Position numbers and translations under genes: made by a program. This document shows, one piece after another, positions 18,822 through 27,614 of a stretch of 64,000 nucleotides of DNA; the first letter of the stretch is position 1; every line of letters starts with the position of its first letter. The DNA comes from a virus, in the IMG/VR virus record IMGVR_UViG_3300033141_003726, positions 62,001 through 126,000 of that record. The stretch is one strand, 5' to 3'. The notes under the pieces are model-generated. The model saw only the letters and a list, made by a program, of their open reading frames with translations. It did not search any database and was not told where the DNA came from.

Positions 18822-18902
18822 TCATTCCTCCATCTTAATTTTTTTCAAGATCAAATAATGTTTTAACATATTTGATCTAATATTCTCAGTTTCTAAATTC
18901 AT
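18822..18902 (-). CDS. Possible 26-residue coupled peptide
   Basis: ATG at 18902 opens a 26-codon frame (MNLETENIRSNMLKHYLILK and so on) whose TGA overlaps the alternative ATG at 18825. The upstream GAGG is rather distant. It follows the possible secreted peptide by one base pair of spacing, so translation may be coupled along this stretch. Weak evidence. Confidence 0.25.
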   Translation of the reverse strand: MNLETENIRSNMLKHYLILKKIKMEE

Positions 18903-18903
18903 T

Positions 18904-18993
18904 CTAGTTTTTTTCCTCTTCTGCACTAAAAAAAGAATTAAAAGATACTATAAGAAAAAAAATCAAAACGGCTTTTATTAAATACCTTATAAT
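18904..18993 (-). CDS. Possible 29-residue secreted or membrane peptide with a non-AUG start
   Basis: Directly after the primase stop, the frame from 18993 reads IRYLIKAVLIFFLIVSFNSF and then FSAEEEKN before a TAG, which looks like a signal peptide with a basic start, a hydrophobic core and an FSA cleavage-like site. No ATG, GTG or TTG lies at the basic end. An ATT at 18993 sits a few bases after GGAGGGAG (inside the primase end) and would be the start. A TTG at 18966 would give only the core. The hydrophobic design makes it worth noting, but the start is unproven. Confidence 0.25.
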   Translation of the reverse strand: MIRYLIKAVLIFFLIVSFNSFFSAEEEKN

Positions 18994-20006
18994 ACTCCCT
19001 CCCATGTTATCTTTTTATTCTTTATCTTATTATAAAAATCGTATTGAGATAACCGCCATTCTGCACTCTCTATAGGATGTTCAACAGCGTATTCTAGATC
19101 TTCCAGAGTACTGTCAGCAGGATCTTGACCTGCCCCCGGCATAAAAACAATGAGATAATCATAATCATAAAACTTATTTATTTGTGTAATCATAGAGCGT
19201 CCTGCATCATCGTTATCAGGAAACAATATAAGATTTTTCACTTTACTCAGCAGCTTCTTTTGACCGGTACCTAACGAACTACCTAGTGTTGCTACAACAT
19301 TTTTAGAAATATACCTCCAGATACGAAAAGCACTTTTTATTCCCTCTACTACATATAAAGGCTTTCGCAAACTAATACCGTCCCAATTCCATAATATATC
19401 CGCCTTACTGCCTTTCGGGTAGATTACTTTCAATTTCTGCTCTTCCGTATAATCTCTGCATTCCATATTCACTATTTCGCCGTTCTCTAATAATGGAATA
19501 CATATTCTATCTTTAATAAATGTACCTTTCTTGTTTTCTTTAGAAAAAGAGATATACGCTTTATTTGTATAACGAATATCAAATTCATCTATCATTTCCT
19601 TATTAACATTTATTTTTTTAAGATATGTAAGAACCTGCGAATTTGACAAAGGATTATATAAACGCCCACCTGATATTCTTAACTCTTTCTTTAATTGTTT
19701 CTTCTCTGCTATAAGTTGATTTTGACCTAATGTCTGATTAAAAAGCCTTGATAATACCTCATCGCTTTTAATATATTTACTATAATTTCCGTTAGAAAGT
19801 TTTGTAACAAATGCATAAAAATTGTACGTAGCACCGCAGCTCCAACATTTACAATAGCCGTTGTTTTTTAACATTGTCATTGAGGGATTCCTATCCCTAT
19901 GATTTTGATTTATACACCGAAATTTTATATATTTACCTTTATCTTCGAATTGTATTCCAAGTTCACGAACTATTGATAATATTTCAGTAGTCGTTAAGTA
20001 AATCAT
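18987..20006 (-). CDS. DnaG-type DNA primase
   Basis: 339 residues. Residues 31-57 form a CHC2-like zinc finger (Cys31, His36, then C-x-x-C at 54 and 57 in CKCWSCG). The Toprim fold follows: LYVVEGIKSAF carries the conserved glutamate and LILFPDNDDAG the acidic pair. It makes RNA primers for lagging-strand synthesis. It is shorter than bacterial DnaG (about 600) and lacks the C-terminal helicase-binding domain, which is common in phages. No replicative helicase is seen in this window. It overlaps the clamp-loader gene by four bases (ATGA). Confidence 0.85.
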   Translation of the reverse strand: MIYLTTTEILSIVRELGIQFEDKGKYIKFRCINQNHRDRNPSMTMLKNNGYCKCWSCGATYNFYAFVTKLSNGNYSKYIKSDEVLSRLFNQTLGQNQLIAEKKQLKKELRISGGRLYNPLSNSQVLTYLKKINVNKEMIDEFDIRYTNKAYISFSKENKKGTFIKDRICIPLLENGEIVNMECRDYTEEQKLKVIYPKGSKADILWNWDGISLRKPLYVVEGIKSAFRIWRYISKNVVATLGSSLGTGQKKLLSKVKNLILFPDNDDAGRSMITQINKFYDYDYLIVFMPGAGQDPADSTLEDLEYAVEHPIESAEWRLSQYDFYNKIKNKKITWEGVL

Positions 20007-21166
20007 CTTTTAACTTGCTCACGTACTTTATATTTTTCTCTTTTGCGTATTATTGGAATACTTCTTATTTTATTAATATACTTTAATAGAGCTGCTTTAA
20101 AATATTTTTCATTAAATGAATATCCAACCCTTGATTTTTCAATATCTAAAACCGTATCTAACAATTTATTATAGTTTACGTTATTTACTATCTTAACAAA
20201 TTCCTCCTCTTTAAATTCTTCAGGTAGTTTATTTAACTGATTAAATACACCAGCATCGACAAGATATTTATACATAAGATTATAAAGATATTCGTTTTCA
20301 AATAAAGGGCTCTCTATTAAATTAAAAATACTATCTACTTTTTCGGCATTAAGTAAATTATGTATAAATTCAAACTGATTAGACTGATTCATAATACCCA
20401 ATTCTTTCTGTACTTCTTCTACAGTATATAACTCCCCTTCCATTACTCTATCAAGCATTTGTAAAGCATTACGATACGAACCAAGAGCATTGTTAGCTAT
20501 TAATAAAAGAATTTCGGGCGCTTCTTCTTCAAAAGTTTTAGGGAATCTTTTATCAGCATATAAAGTATCAACAAGATTGAAAAACACTTCTTTTATATAT
20601 TTAAAAATATCTTCATAATTTGCCATGTAAAACTTATAAATTTCATATCGTGTCTTAAGGGCTAAATGAAACTTTTCACTCTCGGTAGTACAAAGAATAA
20701 TATATACGTTCTTACGAGGTTTTTCACTTAATAAAAGCATAGCCCCTTTTGCTTGAGCTGAATTTAACAAGTGTGCTTCATCAATTATTATTACCTTATT
20801 CTTATCAAAGAAAGGAACATAGGATAGCATATCCGATAAACTTTTAACCCCTTCTTTACCTAAATCCGTAGCATCTATATAAGTAGTATCCCGTTTAAAC
20901 CTGCCATCGTTTATATCTTTACATGCTTCACATTTATTACAAGGCTCAACACAATCCTTTTTTATAATAGGTTCTTTACAATTGAGAATCTTAGCTATAA
21001 TAAATGCCAGTGTGCTTTTACCCGTTCCACTATGACCTAGGAACATCATATAGGAAGGAAAATTATTTTTTAGACTTCTATTTTTAAATTCTTTTACTAT
21101 TCTCTTATTGCCTTGCATTTCATCTAAAGTTTTTGGTCTATACTGTATTCCTAGCATATTACTCAT
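20003..21166 (-). CDS. dnaX: DnaX-like clamp loader ATPase
   Basis: 387 residues of AAA+ type. Walker A is GHSGTGKST at residues 44-52, and a C4 zinc motif follows at Cys72, 76, 79 and 82 (CVEPCNKCEAC), typical of bacterial DnaX and not of T4 gp44. Walker B is VIIIDEAH near 125-132. The sensor/SRC region reads LKTRYEIYKF, so the SRC arginine finger motif is changed to KTR. The C-terminal 170 residues form the collar-like helical domain. It loads the clamp encoded at 60523-61602. The start at 21166 overlaps the stop of the 59-residue gene upstream. Confidence 0.85.
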   Translation of the reverse strand: MSNMLGIQYRPKTLDEMQGNKRIVKEFKNRSLKNNFPSYMMFLGHSGTGKSTLAFIIAKILNCKEPIIKKDCVEPCNKCEACKDINDGRFKRDTTYIDATDLGKEGVKSLSDMLSYVPFFDKNKVIIIDEAHLLNSAQAKGAMLLLSEKPRKNVYIILCTTESEKFHLALKTRYEIYKFYMANYEDIFKYIKEVFFNLVDTLYADKRFPKTFEEEAPEILLLIANNALGSYRNALQMLDRVMEGELYTVEEVQKELGIMNQSNQFEFIHNLLNAEKVDSIFNLIESPLFENEYLYNLMYKYLVDAGVFNQLNKLPEEFKEEEFVKIVNNVNYNKLLDTVLDIEKSRVGYSFNEKYFKAALLKYINKIRSIPIIRKREKYKVREQVKR

Positions 21167-21342
21167 CGTTGCTTTAATCTCCTTATTTTTCTATTTAAAA
21201 TATCACAATATTGTAAAGCTCGAATACTAAGTACATTAATTTGCAATCTCTCACTAATTCTATCTTTATCGTTTCCTTGATTATTAGATGAAAGATATTC
21301 AATGTTGTTTAATATTTCTATAATTTGTTTCAATTCATTCAT
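21163..21342 (-). CDS. Small helical protein upstream of the clamp loader
   Basis: 59 residues from ATG 21342 with GGAGG nine bases upstream; the TGA overlaps the clamp-loader ATG. The protein is helical and charged, starting NELKQIIEILNNIEYL and ending in a basic tail (ILNRKIRRLKQR). The tight coupling suggests it works with the clamp loader or primase, perhaps as a small subunit. No homologue recognised. Confidence 0.65.
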   Translation of the reverse strand: MNELKQIIEILNNIEYLSSNNQGNDKDRISERLQINVLSIRALQYCDILNRKIRRLKQR

Positions 21343-21357
21343 TATACCGCCTCCATT

Positions 21358-21397
21358 TAAAAAATGGAGCCGAGCGATATATTTACCACTCAGCTCC
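21358..21397 (-). terminator. Intrinsic terminator after the rII genes
   Basis: On the minus strand GGAGCTGAG pairs with CTCGGCTCC (nine pairs, one G-U) around a 14-base loop, followed directly by ATTTTTT. This lies ten bases after the rIIB stop. It should end or attenuate the rIIA-rIIB transcript before the clamp-loader operon. Confidence 0.75.
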
Positions 21398-21406
21398 TGA
21401 CGATGA

Positions 21407-22621
21407 TTAGGAGGATTTATCTACTCTCTCAACCGAAGGGGCTAAGAGTTCTGGAACTGACAATTTTTTTCCATTCTTTTCGATACAAGCCACTAAATAT
21501 CTTTTATATGATGTGGCCTGTTTATGACGTACACCATTCCTTATACGATAATTTTCCATAAATTCCATATTCTCAATTCTGTTAATTGCGTCATCTACTG
21601 TCTCATTGGCCTCGATAGTTGTTAGAATATATCCTTTATAATCATTATTAATATGTTGCCAATTTGCTTTTCGATATAATACTGAAAAATTTTCTAAATA
21701 TTTTACTCCATCGTTTTCAGTAAGCCCATATTCATTTTCTAACCAATAATTGTAATAATCTTCTTTTTCTTCATATTCCTCCTCTCTATCTGCATCATCA
21801 TCATATATAAGATAATCACCATCAGATACAAAATAATCTTTAATTTTAGTATTTTTCCAATCTTCGATAATCTTCACTACTTCATACTTACATACTCTCA
21901 TTTTAGCATTATTATAGTCTGCTGGTACAGTTACTACATCCTTTGGATTAACTTTTACTAATACAGTTACATCCCTTTCCGATTCTAATGTACCGTAGTA
22001 AAGCAAATAATTATAACTACATACATGAAAGCCATAAGAACATGTCATATATCTATCAGGATCAACTTTGTCCCTATCCATTTCAATTATTTCACCTGGA
22101 GAATTATTTATACTCCTGGTATAAATGTCAACCAATATGCCCTCTTCATTCCTTATTACTTTCTTATAAGCTAAGAAACATCCATCCTCAGTAATTGGTA
22201 AATTGTTGTGTTCTAAAAACAAATACAATTCGTTTACACTTTGTGGAGAGGGATTTTCCATCATGTTTTCAATAAACTTTACAATACTCTTCCAATCTCC
22301 TTGTTGATCAATAACTTCTTCAAGTCTGTCAACAATAGCGGATCTTATCACTGTATCTTTATACTTGATAAGCCCATTTTCAATGGTGATTGGACTATCT
22401 TTCAGATAATTTTCAAATTTTACTTTTCTGTCCAGTAGTTTCTTAAGACTTTGAACTAAACGACTAACGGAATCCTCATCCTCCCATTGATCAAAAGCAA
22501 GTAGCATGTGACTTACTGGCTTGTAGTTATCTTCGGTAGAATGAACAGCATAAGATACACCGTCCATATACAACTGAATTTCATCCTTTGTCATAAAAAA
22601 CTGCAATCTGTTCTTATTCAT
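21407..22621 (-). CDS. rIIB: rIIB-like protein
   Basis: 404 residues. The middle part (LYLFLEHNNLPITEDGCFLA, then YKKVIRNEEGILVDIYT, then a YGFHVCSYNYL segment and a VTVLVKVNPKDVVTVPADYN stretch) is the pattern of T4 rIIB-like proteins: a helical part followed by a beta domain with G-x-H-V-C/A. It directly follows an rIIA-like gene in the same operon, as in T4. In T4 the pair acts at the membrane in lysis timing and in resistance to prophage exclusion; the molecular role is not known. AGGAGG precedes the ATG at 22621. Confidence 0.8.
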   Translation of the reverse strand: MNKNRLQFFMTKDEIQLYMDGVSYAVHSTEDNYKPVSHMLLAFDQWEDEDSVSRLVQSLKKLLDRKVKFENYLKDSPITIENGLIKYKDTVIRSAIVDRLEEVIDQQGDWKSIVKFIENMMENPSPQSVNELYLFLEHNNLPITEDGCFLAYKKVIRNEEGILVDIYTRSINNSPGEIIEMDRDKVDPDRYMTCSYGFHVCSYNYLLYYGTLESERDVTVLVKVNPKDVVTVPADYNNAKMRVCKYEVVKIIEDWKNTKIKDYFVSDGDYLIYDDDADREEEYEEKEDYYNYWLENEYGLTENDGVKYLENFSVLYRKANWQHINNDYKGYILTTIEANETVDDAINRIENMEFMENYRIRNGVRHKQATSYKRYLVACIEKNGKKLSVPELLAPSVERVDKSS

Positions 22622-22655
22622 TTTATTTATCCTCCTAATATATAATATATATTTT

Positions 22656-24893
22656 TTATTGATAGTTTTTAAGTAAATCTATCAATATCTTCACATTTTC
22701 TTCTTTTATTCCTACTCCATAATAGTCCTCTATTGAATCCTTGTCCACTATTTTTAATATCGGGTATTTATCTTCTACCTTTTTAAGCAAATCGCTTGTT
22801 TTTATAAACATTTCCGATAATTTTTTATTATTTAATACATCAAATTCATCTACAGAATATTCAAAATCGTATATTATTTTTTTCAAATTCTTTAAATCCC
22901 TCTCAATTTCCGGTATACTACCTTTTCCTTTTTTTCTATTAATTAACTCTTTCACATCTTTGTCACTCTCAAATACTTTTTTATCACAATCGTCAACTAT
23001 CTCTAGTATAGTTACAAGTTTTCTTTCAATATATGATAAGGATTTATCATGATGCATTAAAAAACTTGTATATCCATATTGTTTTATAGCTTTAGAGCTA
23101 TTAAATTTTTCTTTCAATAATACTTCTATTGATTTAAAGAATGGTTTGAATTTTGTTAATTTTTTAAATCTTTTCGTGTTAATTTCGTATCCATTAATTA
23201 CAAATATTGGAATACTGTCATTAAGCACTTCAAGACTTTTCAAAATATCTAATTTTAAATTAGGAACTCTTCTATTTTCATCTCTAACATCTTTATACGA
23301 ATTTCTATATCTTATTACATAGTATAACTGTGAATTATTCTTGTATATATCACTTTCTAGCAATTCTTTATATGTAAAACTTTTATTTATGCCATCGCAG
23401 TTATGTAAAATAGTATAAAATCTATTACTATCTTTATTTTCTGTAGCAGAAGAGTCTGTTTTACTTCTCTCTCTACCTGGTTTTCTTATATATTTAAGTT
23501 CACTTATCTTATTTAGCTCTCCATCAACTCCCAATTTTTGAATATAATCTTCTGGAATGACTAATGCATGAAAGTTATATTGTCTCATGTTTTGTTTTAA
23601 TTTGTATATTCCGCTATTTGGATTATTTTCATCATTTATAAAAATTTTTGTCTTAGGAGACCCGATTTCACTATAAGAAATAAATGAATTTAAAACAGAT
23701 GATTTTAAAACTACTCTATCTTCATAAGTATCATAAAAAGAACCTTTTTTTTGAACTTTAAAAAATTTTATTTTCTTTCTATCATCACTATTATCTATTT
23801 CCAATGCCTTTTGTAAAGGTTTTCCTTTATACCAAACGTTTCTATTAATAAAATCACGAAAAAAATCAACTTTAGAAACGATAGTATAGTAACTTCTAAT
23901 CACTTCTAACAATGTCTTATTATCACTGAAATATTCTTCTTGAATTTCATCTTGAACTTTCTTTACAATTTCTTTTAATTTTAATATAAGATTATTTACA
24001 GTTCGTGTATCTAATGAAAGCGCCTCCCTACTTGGGGCAATATCAAGCTTACCAATTGGAAATTCTATCACTATAAGTAAACTACGAAGAAAATGCGTAA
24101 TGATAGTCTTAAGCTCATTGTTTAAAAGATTGCTATCAGATATCAACCCCGATTTTGATAACGAATCAACTCTATATTCAACGTTCCCTTGCACAGCAAT
24201 AAGACCGTTGTTATATCGTCCTTTATATATTCTCCAATCACTTCCTTTAAATATAGCATCTTTAGGGTATTCAAGTGGAGCAAAATCACCTTCTCCACCT
24301 ATAACTCTTGGCTTAATCCGAAAGGGGCGAAATACTTCTTTAGCGTTTGCCTCCCACATGTAAAAGTCTCCCTTATCTACTTCAACTTGTACTTTAACTC
24401 CATTATGCTCAGAAGTACTCATCTCTGTTACTTTTGAAATACAAGGAATGTTTTCCTCATTAAGATAACAGGCATAGATTTTCTTTTCCCCATTATATAC
24501 CGACTCAACAGTAAAGGATTCCTTATACGCAAAAGGAGATTTACTCCCCAAACCCAAGACACCCACAAAGTCATTGCTTTCAGTTTTATCGCTTCCAAAA
24601 TAGCTACTGTATAACGATAAAACTTTTTCCTCACTCATTCCTGTACCATAGTCTTTAACATAGAAGTATGGTTCAAGGGAATTAGGAAGATGCACTTCAA
24701 ATGGTTCTCTTTCTTTACCTGCCTCTACATGTGAATCGTATGCATTGGTAGAGAGCTCACGAATAACAGCCTTTATTTTATTTGTATATAATTTATCTGA
24801 GAGAATTTGAAAAGCTTTTGGACTGGCAGTGATAGAAAAATTCTGCCCTTGGAGATTAGTTTTTACATTCTTTTTCTTAATCACTAATTGCAT
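22656..24893 (-). CDS. rIIA: rIIA-like protein with GHKL ATPase domain
   Basis: 745 residues, close to T4 rIIA (725). The N-terminal 200 residues carry GHKL ATPase motifs: the N box AVIRELSTNAYDSHVEAG, the G1 box VKDYGTGMSEEKV, and the G2-like VGVLGLGSKSPFAY. The rest is helical with a conserved-looking central domain. With rIIB it forms the classical pair that protects against exclusion systems. A clean GGAGGG site precedes the start. The upstream region 24900-24977 is made of long A and T tracts. Confidence 0.85.
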   Translation of the reverse strand: MQLVIKKKNVKTNLQGQNFSITASPKAFQILSDKLYTNKIKAVIRELSTNAYDSHVEAGKEREPFEVHLPNSLEPYFYVKDYGTGMSEEKVLSLYSSYFGSDKTESNDFVGVLGLGSKSPFAYKESFTVESVYNGEKKIYACYLNEENIPCISKVTEMSTSEHNGVKVQVEVDKGDFYMWEANAKEVFRPFRIKPRVIGGEGDFAPLEYPKDAIFKGSDWRIYKGRYNNGLIAVQGNVEYRVDSLSKSGLISDSNLLNNELKTIITHFLRSLLIVIEFPIGKLDIAPSREALSLDTRTVNNLILKLKEIVKKVQDEIQEEYFSDNKTLLEVIRSYYTIVSKVDFFRDFINRNVWYKGKPLQKALEIDNSDDRKKIKFFKVQKKGSFYDTYEDRVVLKSSVLNSFISYSEIGSPKTKIFINDENNPNSGIYKLKQNMRQYNFHALVIPEDYIQKLGVDGELNKISELKYIRKPGRERSKTDSSATENKDSNRFYTILHNCDGINKSFTYKELLESDIYKNNSQLYYVIRYRNSYKDVRDENRRVPNLKLDILKSLEVLNDSIPIFVINGYEINTKRFKKLTKFKPFFKSIEVLLKEKFNSSKAIKQYGYTSFLMHHDKSLSYIERKLVTILEIVDDCDKKVFESDKDVKELINRKKGKGSIPEIERDLKNLKKIIYDFEYSVDEFDVLNNKKLSEMFIKTSDLLKKVEDKYPILKIVDKDSIEDYYGVGIKEENVKILIDLLKNYQ

Positions 24894-24977
24894 TTTAAGT
24901 CCCTCCTAATCATTTATTGTTATCTATTAATAATATATAAATTTTTGCCAATTTTTTTAAATTTTTTTTTAAAAAAT
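24894..24977 (-). promoter_or_regulatory. A/T-tract region upstream of rIIA
   Basis: About 80 bases of almost pure A and T, with runs of T8-T10, then TATATATTATT. Similar TATATATTAT stretches lie upstream of rIIB (22630-22646), thymidylate kinase (28290-28310) and the clamp (61628-61648). It may be a middle promoter, but the motif is low in information and no clear -35 is visible. Confidence 0.3.
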
Positions 24978-25958
24978 TTATTTTTTTAAACGCCGTCTTA
25001 TTTTCTTTTCTATTCTTCCTGGCACATCTCCTACATAATCTTTCTCAATTTCCCTCACAATTTCTTTTTCTACCGTAGATTCTTCATTTTTTATAATAGG
25101 AGAGGATTCTATTTTTTCCCTTTTAGGTTCTGCTAGAGCAGCAGGTTTCAGTTTTACACGTTTCTCATCTTTTTTACTTTTCTTTTTAATCCCTTTATTT
25201 TTTCTTTTATCGCTATTATAAAACTCTATTGATACATTACCCGCTACCATAAGCAGTACAGCAAAGGGGTCAAATACAACACATAGAAGAATAATAAGAA
25301 CACGAGCTGCATTATCATAAAAATCTTGCGCATTTTTTTCTCCATAAATAATCATTGCTATATATTTAACTGGGCCTACGTTCACTTCATAAGACTCCTT
25401 TTCATTTTTTAACTTATAAATTTGATCTTGATACTGAGCAATATTATCTTCTGCTTGTTTAATACGATTTCTTAATTCAATTCTTTCGCTTTCCTGTTCC
25501 TCTCTTTTTTTCAAAGCTATCGTTATAACATTTAAATCAATATAACTTTGTAAAGCGTCATCTAATAAATTAATATCTTTTTGAGCTCGATCTATTTCTC
25601 TCCGTTCACGTTTAATTAAGTTTTCAAGTCTTTCTATTTCATTATCATATCGGATTGCTACAACTCTTTGTCCTACATAAGCTTTTGACAAATATCCAAA
25701 AATCCCAATAGTTGAAATAATAATAAGAATAATAATAGCAATAAAGAAATAAACTTTGATAAGATTTTTAGATTTTTTCCATGTACTATAGAGCCAGAGA
25801 GTGGCAGATATTTTAGCCAACTCCATAGAGGCGCCCATTATCGTAACTCCCCATAAAGCGCCGCTAAATATGGTGCGTATACCTGTAATAGAGAAAATTG
25901 CTGATATAATAGAAAGAACAACAGCAGATATTATTGAGAGAATCCCTATTATAGGCAT
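24978..25958 (-). CDS. Membrane protein with coiled coil and basic tail
   Basis: 326 residues. The N-terminal third has several membrane segments (about residues 4-20, 28-48 and 68-92), then a long charged coiled coil from about 100 to 190 (for example ERLENLIKRERREIDRAQKD), another membrane segment near 210-235, and a lysine-rich C-terminus of 80 residues. Such multi-span coiled-coil proteins are common in large phages and may organise membrane-linked structures. The ATG has no ribosome site; TAACTAAT lies exactly five bases before it. No family recognised. Confidence 0.55.
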   Translation of the reverse strand: MPIIGILSIISAVVLSIISAIFSITGIRTIFSGALWGVTIMGASMELAKISATLWLYSTWKKSKNLIKVYFFIAIIILIIISTIGIFGYLSKAYVGQRVVAIRYDNEIERLENLIKRERREIDRAQKDINLLDDALQSYIDLNVITIALKKREEQESERIELRNRIKQAEDNIAQYQDQIYKLKNEKESYEVNVGPVKYIAMIIYGEKNAQDFYDNAARVLIILLCVVFDPFAVLLMVAGNVSIEFYNSDKRKNKGIKKKSKKDEKRVKLKPAALAEPKREKIESSPIIKNEESTVEKEIVREIEKDYVGDVPGRIEKKIRRRLKK

Positions 25959-25971
25959 AATATATTAGTTA
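25959..25971 (-). promoter_or_regulatory. TNACTAAT motif five bases before the membrane-protein ATG
   Basis: On the minus strand TAACTAAT (25971-25964) is followed by ATATT and the ATG at 25958. There is no Shine-Dalgarno site in between. Confidence 0.5.
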
Positions 25972-25980
25972 ACGGAGGTT

Positions 25981-26436
25981 TTAAAAAGTCTCTATGACAT
26001 CAATTTCTCGTATCTTCTCCTCCAATTTCTCTCGTAATATATTCTTACTTTTGCGATAACTTGTATCTCTAGAATCGATATAATAAAGTAACTCATATAT
26101 CTGCTCACCTGTCAGCTCGATAAATATATCATGTGGTTGCATCAACAATTTTAAAGTATCTCGGCTAACGAGTCTAAAATCATTTCTTTTACAAGGGCCT
26201 AGAAATCCTAAATCTCCATTTAGAATATCCACCCCCATAAACCCTTCTTCTTCTGAAATATTCAATGCCGGATTTTCAGTCCACACTACACGACCTATAA
26301 TTTCTCCGTTTGTAACTATGTCTCCAGTTTTAAATTGAATATGAGGGGTCTTTTTATACTCTTCGATTTGTTTTCTTTTATATTCCTCTTCTAATTTATC
26401 TATAGCATCTCTTAATTTTTGAAAAATTTCTTCCAT
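25981..26436 (-). CDS. Hypothetical protein with SH3-like beta domain
   Basis: 151 residues. A charged helix at the start (EEIFQKLRDAIDKLEEEYK) is followed by a beta-rich segment beginning IQFKTGDIVTNGEIIGRVVW, which has the look of a small SH3-like barrel, and a helical C-terminus. The first 19 codons exist as a second, decayed copy at 26683-26763, the trace of a tandem duplication. The ribosome site is AGGAG in a stretch shared by both copies. Confidence 0.5.
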   Translation of the reverse strand: MEEIFQKLRDAIDKLEEEYKRKQIEEYKKTPHIQFKTGDIVTNGEIIGRVVWTENPALNISEEEGFMGVDILNGDLGFLGPCKRNDFRLVSRDTLKLLMQPHDIFIELTGEQIYELLYYIDSRDTSYRKSKNILREKLEEKIREIDVIETF

Positions 26437-26702
26437 ATTTTACTCCTGTTTTTAATTTTTATTTTTCTTTCTAATCGTTCTTGAAATCCGATAAGAGCTA
26501 AAGCAAATTCCAGCACAAAATATTCTCTTGCAATATCTGTGTTACTATAAAACCGTTCTCCTAATATCCGATTATTAATAGCTTCGGTGATTTGATTAAT
26601 ATCCTGAATGAATGCGATTTCATTATCTTCTGACAATTCCTGTAAAAATGAAAAACCAACAGTAAACAATACCATTAGAATTTCACATATAATCTTTTGC
26701 AT
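26412..26702 (-). CDS. Truncated duplicate of the secreted protein at 26786
   Basis: 96 residues. The first 75 are nearly identical to the full-length neighbour (shared ELSEDxEIAFIQDINQITEA and the NNRILGERFY stretch). After FQER the copy has lost about 60 codons, and the frame runs on through the intergenic sequence, the ribosome site and into the next gene in another frame, ending WKKFFKN. The signal peptide is kept (QKIICEILMVLFTVGFSF). It may still make a secreted protein, but the tail is an accident of the deletion. Confidence 0.6.
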   Translation of the reverse strand: MQKIICEILMVLFTVGFSFLQELSEDNEIAFIQDINQITEAINNRILGERFYSNTDIAREYFVLEFALALIGFQERLERKIKIKNRSKIWKKFFKN

Positions 26703-26763
26703 ATTTATACTCCCCTTCTAATTTGTCTATAGCATCTCTTAATCTTTGAAAAATTTCTTCCAT
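26683..26763 (-). pseudogene. Decayed copy of the 5' end of the 151-residue gene
   Basis: ATG 26763 begins MEEIFQRLRDAIDKLEGEYK, which matches the start of the gene at 26436 almost exactly, then runs into the next copy of the secreted-protein gene and stops after 26 codons. It marks the junction of a tandem duplication of about 330 bases. Confidence 0.7.
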
Positions 26764-26785
26764 ATTTTACTCCTGTTTTTAATTT

Positions 26786-27196
26786 TTATTCCCCTTCCCA
26801 AACTTTCTCTTTTAATACCTCTTTAAGAGTTACATTATGCCAATTAATATTTTCTTTCCTATACTCATCGAAAAGGTATTCTACCATGTAGCCCAATATT
26901 CTTGATATTTTAATATCGTTTATCATTTCGATTTTATTTTCCTCACTTAAAAAACCGTAATTATCAATTCGTTCTTGAAATTCAATAAGAGCTAAAGCAA
27001 ATCCCAGCACAAAATATTCTCTTGCAATATCTGTGCTACTATAAAACCGTTCTCCTAATATCCGATTATTAATAGCTTCGGTGATTTGATTAATATCCTG
27101 AATGAATGCGATTTCATCATCTTCTGACAATTCTTGTGAAAATGAAAAACCAACAATAAACAATACCATTAGAATTACACACATAATCTTTTTCAT
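26786..27196 (-). CDS. Small secreted protein of unknown function
   Basis: 136 residues with a clear signal peptide: a KK start, hydrophobic core CVILMVLFIVGFSF and a likely cut before QELSEDDE. No lipobox cysteine is at the right place. The mature part is helical and acidic, with the sequence FIQDINQITEAINNRILGER in the middle. A phage-coded periplasmic protein could act in superinfection exclusion or lysis control, but nothing in the sequence proves it. A shortened copy lies directly downstream. AAAGGAG precedes the ATG. Confidence 0.6.
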   Translation of the reverse strand: MKKIMCVILMVLFIVGFSFSQELSEDDEIAFIQDINQITEAINNRILGERFYSSTDIAREYFVLGFALALIEFQERIDNYGFLSEENKIEMINDIKISRILGYMVEYLFDEYRKENINWHNVTLKEVLKEKVWEGE

Positions 27197-27223
27197 ATTT
27201 ATACTCCTTTGTCTTTAAATTTT

Positions 27224-27409
27224 TTATAAGTTTTCTATATTGATCAATTCTCCATGCTCAGCATTAAAATCAAATCTTCTTCCTTCTGCATAGATACTAT
27301 TATCAATAATTTTAAAATTGCTGTTTAACAGCACAAATAAGGCTTTAAATTTTTCAAAGTCATTACTTAAACCGCTAATTTTAATAATTTCACTTGGTAC
27401 TCTCATCAT
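27224..27409 (-). CDS. Small protein of unknown function
   Basis: 61 residues, starting in an overlap with the stop of the upstream zinc-finger gene. Contains SGLSNDFEKFKALFVLLNSN and an acidic end. No motif recognised. Confidence 0.5.
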   Translation of the reverse strand: MMRVPSEIIKISGLSNDFEKFKALFVLLNSNFKIIDNSIYAEGRRFDFNAEHGELINIENL

Positions 27410-27609
27410 ATTACCCCCTTACTATCATTTATTTGAAATTTACCACAATAATCTTCCGCTCCGTATGTTACAGGAAACCGCTCGGGATTTCTTGTAACAT
27501 TTGATATCGTAACAGATATCGCAGGAGGATTAAACCTGCATTCTCCTATTTTCTTATTATTTAATTTTTGTTTCCAATATAAACAATCTTTACATGTATA
27601 CCTGCTCAT
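27406..27609 (-). CDS. Small protein with a probable four-cysteine zinc site
   Basis: 67 residues from ATG 27609, ten bases after a GGGGGTG site; a GTG at 27618 in the same frame is also possible. Cysteines are at YTCKDCLYW, GECRFNPP and DYCGKF, a C-x2-C...C...C pattern found in many small phage proteins of unknown function. It sits between thymidylate kinase and another small gene. Confidence 0.6.
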   Translation of the reverse strand: MSRYTCKDCLYWKQKLNNKKIGECRFNPPAISVTISNVTRNPERFPVTYGAEDYCGKFQINDSKGVI

Positions 27610-27614
27610 AAATT

